The notes under the pieces: model-generated
The model's database searches: none
What the model was told of the DNA's origin: nothing
Seen by the model: the letters and a program-made list of their open reading frames with translations, nothing else
NCBI RefSeq assembly: GCF_002909255.1
Contig: NZ_PIOB01000009.1
Span: forward strand, 1 to 64,000
DNA length: 64,000 nucleotides
Reading direction: 5' to 3'
Source of the DNA: Arenibacter hampyeongensis
GTDB lineage: Bacteria > Bacteroidota > Bacteroidia > Flavobacteriales > Flavobacteriaceae
Part shown: piece after piece, positions 18,894 to 27,552 of the stretch
Layout of the letters: each line of letters opens with the position of its first letter
Numbering within the stretch: the stretch's first letter is position 1
Translations under genes and position numbers: made by a program

Positions 18894-19901
18894 TTAAAAT
18901 TCTACGGTGGCCTTGATCACTCCTGTGGCGGGTTTCAACCAGCTGTCGAAATTCTCCTTCATCTCCGAGAAATGCACGTTGTGGGTAATGAACGAATCGG
19001 TAGGGAACTGGTCCAGGATGTCTATGACCCGTTCAAAATCGGCCACCGTGGCATTCCTGCTGCACATCAGGGTGGTCTCCTTGGCGTGTATGGCCGGATG
19101 GGCAAAGGTAAGCTCCCCTTTGGAGAGTCCCACCAAGATGTACCTTCCTCCGTGCGACATATAGTTGGGTCCCTGTTCCAGGGCTCCCTTGTGGCCCGAG
19201 GCATCGAATACCGCTGTCGCCATATCGCCCTTGGTAATCTCCGAAATCTGTTTTACGGGGTCTTCGGCCACATTTACAATATGGTCCACCCCGATCTTTT
19301 CCTTGGCGTACTGCAGTCGGTCCTGGTTCATGTCCAGGGCGATGACCTTGGCCCCTTCTATCTGGGCCAGTTTCATAATGCCGATTCCTATGGGACCACA
19401 GCCTACGACCACAATGGTTTCACCAGGGACCAACCGTGCCCTGCGGATGGAATGTGCCGCTATGGCCAAAGGCTCCACTATGGCCATCTGTTCGTTGGTC
19501 AGCTGCTTGGCGGGCAACAATATATCCACCGGTACGGTGATCTGTTCCTGCATGCCGCCGTCCGTGTGTATGCCCAAGACCTGGATCTGGGTGCAGCAAT
19601 TGGTCTTCCCTTTCCTACAGGCAACACAATGGCCACAGCTCAGGTAGGGCATGATCACAACATTGTCCCCGGCTTCAATGCCCTTGTCGTTTTCGCCGAT
19701 CTCCAGCACGGTGGTGGCCAGCTCATGGCCAAGGATCCTGGGATAGGTGAAAAAGGCCTGGTTGCCGGTATAGGCGTGAAGGTCGGTACCGCAGATGCCC
19801 ACCTTGTTCACTTTTAACAGGGCTTCCCCTTTTTTCCGTATTGGGGCCTCTTTTTCCTTTAATTGAAAGTCTCCAGGTTCCTCACAAACTATGTATTTCA
19901 T
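18894..19901 (-). CDS. Zn-dependent medium-chain alcohol dehydrogenase
   Basis: This 335-residue MDR-superfamily enzyme resembles threonine/sorbitol dehydrogenases. Catalytic zinc ligands are Cys in GICGTD and His-Glu in GHE. The structural zinc is bound by the four-Cys lobe CGHCVACRKGKTNCC. The nucleotide fold has GCGPIGIGIMKLAQ. It lies in the fucose operon, 166 bases after the SDR gene in map order and 78 bases from the shortened fucosidase, so a sugar or sugar-acid dehydrogenase role in fucose breakdown is likely. Base composition is strikingly GC-rich (sampled lines 50-58 percent GC against 25-45 percent nearby) and codons end in G or C, which suggests separate ancestry. Confidence 0.85.
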   Translation of the reverse strand: MKYIVCEEPGDFQLKEKEAPIRKKGEALLKVNKVGICGTDLHAYTGNQAFFTYPRILGHELATTVLEIGENDKGIEAGDNVVIMPYLSCGHCVACRKGKTNCCTQIQVLGIHTDGGMQEQITVPVDILLPAKQLTNEQMAIVEPLAIAAHSIRRARLVPGETIVVVGCGPIGIGIMKLAQIEGAKVIALDMNQDRLQYAKEKIGVDHIVNVAEDPVKQISEITKGDMATAVFDASGHKGALEQGPNYMSHGGRYILVGLSKGELTFAHPAIHAKETTLMCSRNATVADFERVIDILDQFPTDSFITHNVHFSEMKENFDSWLKPATGVIKATVEF

Positions 19902-19979
19902 AATGCTGTTAAAATTTAAAACTAAAGGGACATATTAAAAATATGCCCCCAACATCCAACTAAGCTAACTCAATTTTTT

Positions 19980-21323
19980 TTATAACGATAATTCAAGCGT
20001 ATAGGCAAAATCACCAGGTCTGTTCTTAGGCATAGTTACCGTTAATCCGTTTTTATCTTGTCTCCAGACAATTTTTTCCTTGCTTCCCAACATGCGTATT
20101 TCCTTAATCTTTTCATCATTGGAATTAATGGATTTAATAACAACATTATCGCCTTCCGGCCAGGCCATCATAATGGCATACACTTTTCCTTCCTTCTGTG
20201 TAAAACGAATATCCTGCCCGGTAAAATCCTTATTCTGACCTTCTGAGTGATGTCCTTTTTTGACTTCCGTAGGTCCTTCCCCAAATGTTCTCCAATATTT
20301 CGTGTCGTAAATGGCCTCTCCGTTATCCGCGAGCCAGTCCCCTATCTGCAGAAGTATTTCCTTTTGATCATCAGGAATGGTTCCATCTGCCTTTGGGCCA
20401 ACATTCAATAATAAATTTCCATTTTTTGAAACAATATCAACCAGATCATCAATTAATTGATTGGCTGTCTTTGAATCCCAGTCGGTAACATGGGACCAAG
20501 AATTTTTACCAATGGAAGTATCCGTCTGCCATGGAAGTTTACGTATTCCAGGAAGTTTACCGCGTTCCAAATCATAGATAACGGTTCCTTCCGGAAAAGC
20601 TTCATGGTCAAAATTTTTATCATTTATAACCACTTCCTTACCCCATTCCAAACCTTTGTTGTAATAGTAAGCAGCAAGTTTTGGTCGTAAATCAGCAAAA
20701 TCAGGCGTATCCAAATAGAAATCGAACCAAAGTATGTCCGGTTGGTAGTTATCTATAAGATCTAAAGTCCTATCCCACCATTTTTGTTTGAATTCAGCAG
20801 AAACGGGCTCTTCCAAATTTTTACCTTTAGTTGAGTATAAGTCTGAAAATTCAGGATCGGTAGTATCAAATTTATCTTTCTTATTATAAAAAGACCAGTT
20901 GAAGGCATAATGGGATGAGGCTCCCATAATTAAACCTTGTTGGCGGCCTTCCTTGAACAACTCTCCCAAAACATCCCGTTTTGGTCCCATATCATAAGCA
21001 TTCCAACGAGTGGTATTGGATTTGTACATGGCAAAACCATCATGATGGTCGGCCACAGGTATAACATACTTAGCACCCGATTTTTTAAACAGGTCGATCC
21101 ATTCCTTAGCATTAAATTTTTCTGCCTTGAACATGGGAATAAAATCTTTATAACCAAATTCCTTTTGATCGCCCCATTTTTTCTTATGGTGTAAATAGGT
21201 GTCATTAGGTCCTTCTTTTCCCAATTTCAATTGCGCAGCGGCCTCTTTCTTATTCTCCGTTTTACATGACATCAATACTAAAATTGAACCTAGTATTACA
21301 ATTTGTTTCGTTATACCCACCAT
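19980..21323 (-). CDS. GH29 alpha-L-fucosidase with an internal deletion
   Basis: This 447-residue lipoprotein (lipobox Cys20, LMSC) is a GH29 fucosidase, but the first part of the catalytic barrel is absent. In the full-length neighbour, about 55 residues containing AKFGIYCHWGPYS and the following EWY segment come before the FGYKDFIP motif. Here the mature sequence passes from KKEAAAQLKLG almost directly to KEGPNDTYLHHKKKWG and then FGYKDFIP. The later active-site parts remain: ADHHDGF and the nucleophile Asp201 in DILWFDFYL. The frame is intact. Loss of the substrate-binding His and Trp region makes normal activity doubtful. It is the first structural gene after the AraC regulator on the minus strand. 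Confidence 0.85.
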   Translation of the reverse strand: MVGITKQIVILGSILVLMSCKTENKKEAAAQLKLGKEGPNDTYLHHKKKWGDQKEFGYKDFIPMFKAEKFNAKEWIDLFKKSGAKYVIPVADHHDGFAMYKSNTTRWNAYDMGPKRDVLGELFKEGRQQGLIMGASSHYAFNWSFYNKKDKFDTTDPEFSDLYSTKGKNLEEPVSAEFKQKWWDRTLDLIDNYQPDILWFDFYLDTPDFADLRPKLAAYYYNKGLEWGKEVVINDKNFDHEAFPEGTVIYDLERGKLPGIRKLPWQTDTSIGKNSWSHVTDWDSKTANQLIDDLVDIVSKNGNLLLNVGPKADGTIPDDQKEILLQIGDWLADNGEAIYDTKYWRTFGEGPTEVKKGHHSEGQNKDFTGQDIRFTQKEGKVYAIMMAWPEGDNVVIKSINSNDEKIKEIRMLGSKEKIVWRQDKNGLTVTMPKNRPGDFAYTLELSL

Positions 21324-21585
21324 TCTATATTTTATTGAAAGGACGTTTTAACCGCCCTCCTTATTCTAATGGACAAATATCATTTATATGGTATATTTCC
21401 AAGATACCGTATGTCCTAAATTCTGCAACAAATGGTTTTTAAGACTGTTTTAGTGGAATTACTGGATGTTGACAATCAACCCAATGGGTTATTGTGAGTA
21501 ATTTATTATGGGATCTTGGATAAAAAAAGACTTACAATATTATAGATGATGGAAGGTATCCTTACCATGTTTATTACTTATTTTT

Positions 21586-22428
21586 TTAGCCTTGGGCAAC
21601 GTAATTTTTTCTATACTTAGCCGGAGAAACTTTATAAATATCTTTAAATTTTTTAAAAAAGAAGGGTGGCGATTCATACCCACAAGAAAAGCTAATTTGG
21701 GAAACTGAATCTTCTGTATCCAATAACATTCTTGCCGCCACATTAATACGATATTCGTTTAAAAAAGTAAAGAAAGAACGGCCCATCATATTTGTGAAAA
21801 ATCTCGAAAAGGATTGCTCGGTCATATTGACAAGGTCAGCCAATTCCTTTAAATATATTTTTCGATTATACTGTGCACCCACAAAATCATGGATTTTTAT
21901 CATACGTGTGCCATATTCGGTTGGCAAGTCCTCAACGAAGCTTGATGCCGATAAGGTCTTAAATGTAGTTGTAGATAAGGTTATAAGCACCGTCAACAAT
22001 TCCAAATACAAGCTCTGACCTTTTAATTGCATCATATTTTTCAATTGGGGAATAATAGGCGCTATTTCCCTTCGGTTAAAAATAATTCCCTTGGAAGCCA
22101 TTTTCAGCATTTCAAAAACGGGAGAAAGTTCTGGCGCTTTAGCAAAAACACCCCTGTTCCATTGAATAACGAGCGACTTGGAATCTGAAACTTGCTGTTG
22201 GTGATTACGCCAGCAATGAGGCACATTGGATCGAATTAACACCAACTCCCCTGGCTCATACGGTCCAACATAATCCCCAATAAACTTAGTGCCTACACTA
22301 GCTTCTATGTAGGTCAATTCATGTTGAGGATGAAAATGCCATGGAGTTTCAAAGTCTTTTTTAACATGATGAAACCCTTTTATGGTCTGTTGTTCCCCTA
22401 AGGGAATGGGTTCTAAAATTGGCTTCAT
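21586..22428 (-). CDS. AraC-family transcriptional regulator with cupin sensor
   Basis: The 280-residue product has an N-terminal cupin domain (TPWHFHPQHELTYI has the metal/sugar-binding His cluster) and a C-terminal AraC double helix-turn-helix (LADLVNMTEQSFSRFF and ISFSCGYESPPFFFKKFKD). Such proteins sense a sugar and activate adjacent catabolic genes. It is transcribed away from the P450 operon, with 227 bases to the preferred P450 start, and lies upstream of the fucose genes on the same strand, so it could control both. The inducer cannot be deduced; fucose or methylgalactose are the obvious candidates. Confidence 0.9.
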   Translation of the reverse strand: MKPILEPIPLGEQQTIKGFHHVKKDFETPWHFHPQHELTYIEASVGTKFIGDYVGPYEPGELVLIRSNVPHCWRNHQQQVSDSKSLVIQWNRGVFAKAPELSPVFEMLKMASKGIIFNRREIAPIIPQLKNMMQLKGQSLYLELLTVLITLSTTTFKTLSASSFVEDLPTEYGTRMIKIHDFVGAQYNRKIYLKELADLVNMTEQSFSRFFTNMMGRSFFTFLNEYRINVAARMLLDTEDSVSQISFSCGYESPPFFFKKFKDIYKVSPAKYRKNYVAQG

Positions 22429-22655
22429 TATTTAAATAAAATTAAGATAGACAACATATTGCAGGATACGGAATTCAGGGAAATAGGTTAAAACAATAAT
22501 TTATTTTACCCCAAAATACTGATAATTATCATATAATGAACAGAATAGTTTATTTATTGGTTAAAAACGGTTACTTATCGGAAAAAAATTATATCCAATT
22601 TTGTAGAACTATTGGAGAAATACCATTCAATAAAATATCGAATCAAGATTATCAT

Positions 22656-23816
22656 ATGAAAAAAAGTGAACTTCCAGATCCGTTCGAAAAAGCCAGATTG
22701 GATAAAGGTTATGGCAAAATGAACGATCAAAATGATCCCGTTACGATGCTTTTACGCTTAAAAGATGTCCGTAAAAGTGCGCATGATTACAAAACTTTTC
22801 AATCCGCGGCCAAACCCGGTAGGATCGTTGTGCCATCTGAGGTGAATATTCGTGATACCCGACAAATACCTTTCGAAGTGGACCCTCCTCAACATGGGGA
22901 GTATAGGGCCATAGTTGAACCTTGGTTCAAGCGTCCATTGCTACCAGAATATCAAGAGAAATTAACAGCCCAAATTTCAACTTTGGTTGATGGGATACTA
23001 AACAAAGATAATTTGGAAGTTATTAACGAATTTGCATTACCGCTGCAATCCAGGGCCCTGACCCTTCTACTAAATGCACCTTATTCAGAGGCCGAAACAT
23101 GGATTTCTTGGGGAACACACGTTTTTCGTAGTGAAGGGGAAGCACTTGATAGTGACAAGGCCAACATACTTTACAATTATATAGATGACCAGATAGACAG
23201 AGCTGTAAAAAATCCGGGGGAAGATATGTATTCCTTACTGCTATCTTCGGAATTTCAAGGAAAAAAACTCACCAAAGAAGAAGTAAAAGGGGTAATGGTT
23301 TTGACCTTTGCCGGTGGCCGTGATACCGTTATTAACGCCGTAACAAACTCAATATCTTACTTGGCGGAACATCCGGAAGCACTTGAACGTTTTCGTAAAG
23401 AACCAGAGATAATTGGAAAAGCTGTAGAAGAATTTATTCGATATTTTTCTCCTTTGACTCAGATGGGCAGAGTGGTCACCGAGGACACTCAGGTATGCGA
23501 ACATGCTATAAAAGCTGATAGTCGAATTTCCTTGTGTTGGGCTTCCGCCAATAGGGATGCTTCGGTATTTGAGAGCCCTAACGAAATTGTGCTGGACCGT
23601 AAAATTAATCCCCATGTTGGGTTTGGTTTCAGTCATCATAACTGTCTTGGCGCCACCCATGCTAGACAAATACTGAAAATTTTACTTAATACCTTGGCAG
23701 AAAAGGTTGAATCTATTGAAATAATGGATTGTAAAGAAAATATTGAGCACCTGGATGAGTTTGAGCGTAAAGTGGGCTTTAATAGTATCCATGTGAAATT
23801 TAAAAGTTTAACCTAA
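22656..23816 (+). CDS. Cytochrome P450, probable 6-O-methyl-D-galactose demethylase
   Basis: This is a 386-residue class I bacterial P450. The I-helix motif is AGGRDT, the K-helix ExxR is EFIR, and the heme loop FGFSHHNCLG places the thiolate ligand at Cys330. I prefer the ATG at 22656, from which the protein begins with PDPFEKARLDKGYGKMND as I recall for marine homologues; an open extension back to 22536 adds 40 residues without domain character. With the ferredoxin and reductase downstream it forms a complete three-component monooxygenase. In marine Bacteroidota this exact gene set oxidatively demethylates 6-O-methyl-D-galactose from porphyran and related galactans, giving galactose and formaldehyde. 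Assignment rests on that syntenic set and sequence resemblance, not on a search. Confidence 0.88.
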   Translation: MKKSELPDPFEKARLDKGYGKMNDQNDPVTMLLRLKDVRKSAHDYKTFQSAAKPGRIVVPSEVNIRDTRQIPFEVDPPQHGEYRAIVEPWFKRPLLPEYQEKLTAQISTLVDGILNKDNLEVINEFALPLQSRALTLLLNAPYSEAETWISWGTHVFRSEGEALDSDKANILYNYIDDQIDRAVKNPGEDMYSLLLSSEFQGKKLTKEEVKGVMVLTFAGGRDTVINAVTNSISYLAEHPEALERFRKEPEIIGKAVEEFIRYFSPLTQMGRVVTEDTQVCEHAIKADSRISLCWASANRDASVFESPNEIVLDRKINPHVGFGFSHHNCLGATHARQILKILLNTLAEKVESIEIMDCKENIEHLDEFERKVGFNSIHVKFKSLT

Positions 23817-23830
23817 ATATATAATCGACA

Positions 23831-24139
23831 ATGGCAAAAATCACATTTATTACAAGTGACAATGAAACTATTACATTGGAAGGAACTTCTGGATCCGTAA
23901 TGGCGTTGGCCGTTGATAACGGAATAAAGGGCATAGACGGAGATTGTGGGGGTGTTTGTTCCTGTGCTACTTGTCACGTTCACGTTGCTGCGGAAGACAT
24001 GGACAAAACGGGATCAGCCAGCGAAATTGAAGCGGATATGTTGGAGCTGGATGATAATGTAGATGAATTTAGTCGTTTATGTTGTCAATTGGAAATTAGC
24101 GATTCCATTGACGGAATTGTACTAAAAGTTGCCAAGTAA
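23831..24139 (+). CDS. [2Fe-2S] ferredoxin partner of the P450
   Basis: The 102-residue product is an adrenodoxin/putidaredoxin-type ferredoxin. The four cluster ligands are visible as CGGVCSCATC (C-x5-C-x2-C, counted from the first Cys of the motif GDCGGVCSCATC) and a later Cys in LCCQLEIS. A conserved acidic stretch (EADMLELDDNVDEFSRL) is the docking surface for P450 and reductase in the family. It starts 14 bases after the P450 stop codon and sits 16 bases before the reductase, so it is made in the same operon. Its role is to pass single electrons to the P450. Confidence 0.93.
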   Translation: MAKITFITSDNETITLEGTSGSVMALAVDNGIKGIDGDCGGVCSCATCHVHVAAEDMDKTGSASEIEADMLELDDNVDEFSRLCCQLEISDSIDGIVLKVAK

Positions 24140-24155
24140 TTAAATCTCTTTACAA

Positions 24156-25421
24156 ATGTCCATCAGTTTGATCAAAAACAAAACTTGCATTGTTATAGGG
24201 GCCAGTCATGCGGGGGTAAATTTTGCTTTTTCCCTAAGACGTGAAGGGTGGGAAGGCGATATCATCTTATATGATGCCGATCCTTTTCTGCCATATCATC
24301 GTCCACCCTTATCCAAAGCATATCTTACCAGTGAAGATGGCATTGATAAAAACTTACTAAAATCAGAAGAAAGTTATGCTAAAGAAGGTATAACTTTAAA
24401 TTTAGGTGTTTATGTAAAGAGCATGGACCGAAAGCTTAAGCATATCATTTTGGGGGATGGCAGCATTCAATCCTATGACAAACTTATTATTGCCACTGGT
24501 GCCAGGCCAATTATGCCGTCTATTCAGGGCTTGGCCAATTCCAATAATGTATTTCCACTTCGCACAGCTACCGATGTTTCTAACATCCGCTCTGCCGTAA
24601 AGAATAGCGCTAATAAAGAAGTTGTAGTTATTGGGGGCGGTTATATAGGACTTGAAACCGCGGCCTCATTAAAAAAACTCGGCGCCAAGGTGACGGTTCT
24701 GGAGCGCGAAGAGCGAATTTTGGCCAGGGTAACTGCTCCTGAAATGTCCACATTCTTTCAAAATTTACATTTAGAAAACGGGGTGGACATATTGACCAGT
24801 AAAAATGTAATCGCATTAGAGTCAAACAATGAGGCAAAAATAGTACGTTGTGATGATGGTACATCGTATCGTGCGGATTTAATCATTATAGGAGTTGGTA
24901 TATTTGTGAATAAAGAATTGGCTGCTGCTGCCGGATTGGATATAGAAAACGGTATAAAAGTGGATGAAACAGCCAAGACCAATGATGAAGATATATATGC
25001 CATTGGCGACTGCACTTTCCATTATAATCCACATTATGATCGTTACATCCGATTAGAATCGGTGCAGAATGCAGTTGATCAAGCCAAGGTAGCAGCTACC
25101 TCCATATGTGGCAAAGAAACACAATATGATACCGTTCCTTGGTTCTGGTCGGACCAATACGATGTAAAGTTGCAAATGGTGGGTTTATCCCAAGGGTATG
25201 ATCAAGTTATTGTTAGAAGGGAAAATAATGATAATAAGTGTCTGTCTTTTTGGTATTTTAAGGGCGAAATCCTGTTGGCAGTGGATGCAGTCAACAATGC
25301 CAAGGCTTATGTTTATGGCACCAAATTGATTAAACGTGGGGAAATAATCAATAAAGAAAACCTGATGGATTGTGAAGAAGATTTGAAAATTGCACACCTT
25401 ATTAGTCCTATAATTGGCTAG
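24156..25421 (+). CDS. FAD-dependent ferredoxin reductase
   Basis: This 421-residue flavoprotein of the putidaredoxin-reductase type moves electrons from NAD(P)H to the ferredoxin. The FAD loop is GASHAGVNFAFSLR, the second dinucleotide loop is GGGYIGLETAASL, and YAIGDCTFHYN is the conserved C-terminal FAD contact. A segment PWFWSDQYDVKLQMVG is the family's reductase C-terminal domain motif. Length is normal. It follows the ferredoxin gene by 16 bases and precedes the alcohol dehydrogenase by about 34 bases. It completes the P450 electron chain. Confidence 0.93.
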   Translation: MSISLIKNKTCIVIGASHAGVNFAFSLRREGWEGDIILYDADPFLPYHRPPLSKAYLTSEDGIDKNLLKSEESYAKEGITLNLGVYVKSMDRKLKHIILGDGSIQSYDKLIIATGARPIMPSIQGLANSNNVFPLRTATDVSNIRSAVKNSANKEVVVIGGGYIGLETAASLKKLGAKVTVLEREERILARVTAPEMSTFFQNLHLENGVDILTSKNVIALESNNEAKIVRCDDGTSYRADLIIIGVGIFVNKELAAAAGLDIENGIKVDETAKTNDEDIYAIGDCTFHYNPHYDRYIRLESVQNAVDQAKVAATSICGKETQYDTVPWFWSDQYDVKLQMVGLSQGYDQVIVRRENNDNKCLSFWYFKGEILLAVDAVNNAKAYVYGTKLIKRGEIINKENLMDCEEDLKIAHLISPIIG

Positions 25422-25455
25422 AATGCCCTCTCTTAAAAAGCAAAAAATAAAAAAT

Positions 25456-26574
25456 ATGTCCATAACATCCAAGAGTGCCATTGCTACCGGCGATGGCAAA
25501 TTTATTATTGATCAGGTTACCCTCAGCGATCCATTGGAAAATGAGGTATTGGTGAAAATAAAAGCTGCCGGTCTCTGCCATACCGATTATGATTCCCTTA
25601 GTTGGGGAAAACCAGTACTCATTGGCCACGAAGGAGCTGGAATAGTGGAGAAAACAGGTTCGGCTGTGAAAAATTTCAAGCAAGGGGACCAGGTCATCTT
25701 AAATTGGGCCACACCCTGTATGAGGTGTTTCCAGTGTCAAGAAGGCAATCAGCATATTTGTGAGATTAATTCGCCTGTTGTAGCGGGTGGAAATGGATAT
25801 ACTCCAAGCCATGCCCATTTGGAAGGTACCCTTTGGAAAGGCAAGCCTATAGAGCGGTCATTCAACTTAGGCACTCTTAGTGAGTACGCCTTGGTCAAGG
25901 AATCCGCACTGGTCAAGGTGGACCAGGACAACCTAAATTTCTCGGCGGCAAGTATTATTAGCTGTGGGGTGATGACGGGTTATGGTTCCGTGGTAAATGC
26001 CGCAAAATTAAAGGCTGGTAGTTCAGTAGTAGTACTAGGTTGTGGAGGAGTTGGATTAAATGTCATCAACGCTTGCGCAATTTCCGGTGCAGGAAGTATT
26101 GTGGCTGTGGATATTAATCCCCAAAAGTTGGAATTGGCAAAACAATTTGGGGCTACGAATGTTATGTTGGCCGACAAGTCGGACAAGGGTCTAAACCAAT
26201 TGGCCATAAAAGTTAAACAATTATTTGATGGACGTGGTGCCGATTACGCTTTTGAATGTACTGCAATTCCTGCCTTGGGAGCTGCTCCTTTGGCTATGAT
26301 CAGGAACGCAGGAACAGCGGTTCAGGTGAGTGGGATTGAAGAAGAAATAACTGTTGATATGCGCCTCTTTGAATGGGACAAGATTTACATCAATCCCTTA
26401 TATGGAAAATGTCGGCCTGAAATAGATTTCCCAAAATTGATGCGATTATACAAAAAGGGCGATTTAAAATTGGATCAGATGATTACCCGGGAATATCAAC
26501 TTGAAGATTTACAGCAGGCACTGGATGATATGCTTGAGGGTAAAAATGCCAAGGGTGTAATAGTTTTCAATTAA
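25456..26574 (+). CDS. Zn-dependent alcohol dehydrogenase of the P450 operon
   Basis: The 372-residue product is a class III-like medium-chain alcohol dehydrogenase. Catalytic zinc ligands lie in AAGLCHTDYD and IGHEGAG; the structural zinc lobe is CMRCFQCQEGNQHIC; the NAD fold has GCGGVGLNVINACAISGAG. The start is the ATG at 25456; a TTG further up at 25414 would overlap the reductase and is less likely. With the esterase next door it resembles the formaldehyde detoxification pair that accompanies demethylating P450s. Whether it uses a thiol adduct of formaldehyde or another alcohol produced in algal sugar metabolism is not decided by sequence. Confidence 0.88.
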   Translation: MSITSKSAIATGDGKFIIDQVTLSDPLENEVLVKIKAAGLCHTDYDSLSWGKPVLIGHEGAGIVEKTGSAVKNFKQGDQVILNWATPCMRCFQCQEGNQHICEINSPVVAGGNGYTPSHAHLEGTLWKGKPIERSFNLGTLSEYALVKESALVKVDQDNLNFSAASIISCGVMTGYGSVVNAAKLKAGSSVVVLGCGGVGLNVINACAISGAGSIVAVDINPQKLELAKQFGATNVMLADKSDKGLNQLAIKVKQLFDGRGADYAFECTAIPALGAAPLAMIRNAGTAVQVSGIEEEITVDMRLFEWDKIYINPLYGKCRPEIDFPKLMRLYKKGDLKLDQMITREYQLEDLQQALDDMLEGKNAKGVIVFN

Positions 26575-26583
26575 ATTTACATC

Positions 26584-27384
26584 ATGAGCAAGTTTAGGAC
26601 CGTTGAACTTTCGGACGAGGCGTTTGAAAATGCTGGACTAAGGTTTTTAACCATCAAAACCAACAATTTAAAGGGTAGGGGAGACATCTGTCTGTTTATA
26701 CCCGAGCTGGAAATAGAATTAACCGATCTTCCCATCTATATCCTTTTACATGGCGTTTACGGTAGCTCTTGGGCCTGGGCCATGAAAGGAGGGGCGCATA
26801 TTACCGCCAAACGATTAATGGATAAGGGCGATATTCGTCCCGCGATTATTGCCATGCCTTCGGACGGACTTTGGGGTGATGGTTCTGGCTACTTATCCCA
26901 TAAGGAAAAAGACTTTGCCCAATGGATCGTATCCGATGTTGCAGAGGCCATAATTGAAACTATAGCCGGAGCAACCAAAAACTCTCCATTATGTATTGGG
27001 GGATTGTCTATGGGCGGATATGGTGCATTGATGCTTGGGGGACAATTCCCCCATAAATTTAAGGCTATTTCGGCCCACAGTGCCATTACCAAGTTTATGC
27101 AGATGACCAATTTTGTTGAAGAACCATTAGAGAAATATGCTATTCAAAATACGAATATCAATGTTATTGATGTTCTTCAAAAGAACAAAAAAATCTTACC
27201 GGCAATAAGGTTCGATTGCGGAGTTAATGATAATCTCCTGGAAGCCAATAGAATTTTACACCAGGAAATGTCAGCATTGAATATTACCCACGTCTACGAA
27301 GAATTTGAAGGTGGTCACGAATGGCCGTATTGGCAAAAGCATTTGGAACAAACCTTAAGGTTCTTTGATAAACAAAGGGATTAA
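26584..27384 (+). CDS. Alpha/beta hydrolase, esterase D / S-formylglutathione hydrolase-like
   Basis: This 266-residue esterase has the nucleophile elbow GGLSMGGYGAL, an oxyanion region HGVYGSSWAWA, a probable catalytic Asp in RFDCGVNDNLL and a catalytic His in EGGHEWPYW. It has no signal peptide, so it acts in the cytoplasm. It starts 9 bases after the alcohol dehydrogenase stop and is the last gene of the P450 operon. In formaldehyde detoxification the dehydrogenase makes a thioester of formate and this kind of hydrolase releases formate. A carbohydrate esterase role is the main alternative. Confidence 0.88.
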   Translation: MSKFRTVELSDEAFENAGLRFLTIKTNNLKGRGDICLFIPELEIELTDLPIYILLHGVYGSSWAWAMKGGAHITAKRLMDKGDIRPAIIAMPSDGLWGDGSGYLSHKEKDFAQWIVSDVAEAIIETIAGATKNSPLCIGGLSMGGYGALMLGGQFPHKFKAISAHSAITKFMQMTNFVEEPLEKYAIQNTNINVIDVLQKNKKILPAIRFDCGVNDNLLEANRILHQEMSALNITHVYEEFEGGHEWPYWQKHLEQTLRFFDKQRD

Positions 27385-27498
27385 TGTAATAATGAAGTTC
27401 TGTTTTGTCTTCCATTACCAAGATTATAACAACACCAATGCATTTTTTGTAAGGATTTTGAATGCTAAAGTCAGCACATTAGGTTATGGCATTTTGAT

Positions 27499-27546
27499 TA
27501 ATCTTATGTTAATATGGCCTAATCTTATTATTTTTTGATAATTTTG
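27499..27546 (+). promoter_or_regulatory. Promoter region of the copper operon with direct repeat
   Basis: A Bacteroidota -7 element TAATTTTG (TAnnTTTG) lies at 27539-27546, seven bases before the ATG, so the leader would be very short. Just upstream the 9-mer TAATCTTAT appears twice, starting near 27499 and 27520, 21 bases apart, which is two helical turns. AraC-type regulators bind such spaced direct repeats, and an HMA-AraC protein is encoded in this operon. No good -33 box was seen. Confidence 0.45.
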
Positions 27547-27552
27547 CATTAG

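Noticed and set aside
22536-22655. 40-residue N-terminal extension of the P450
   Set aside because: It adds no P450 structural element, and the sequence from the ATG at 22656 matches the expected start of the family. It remains possible.
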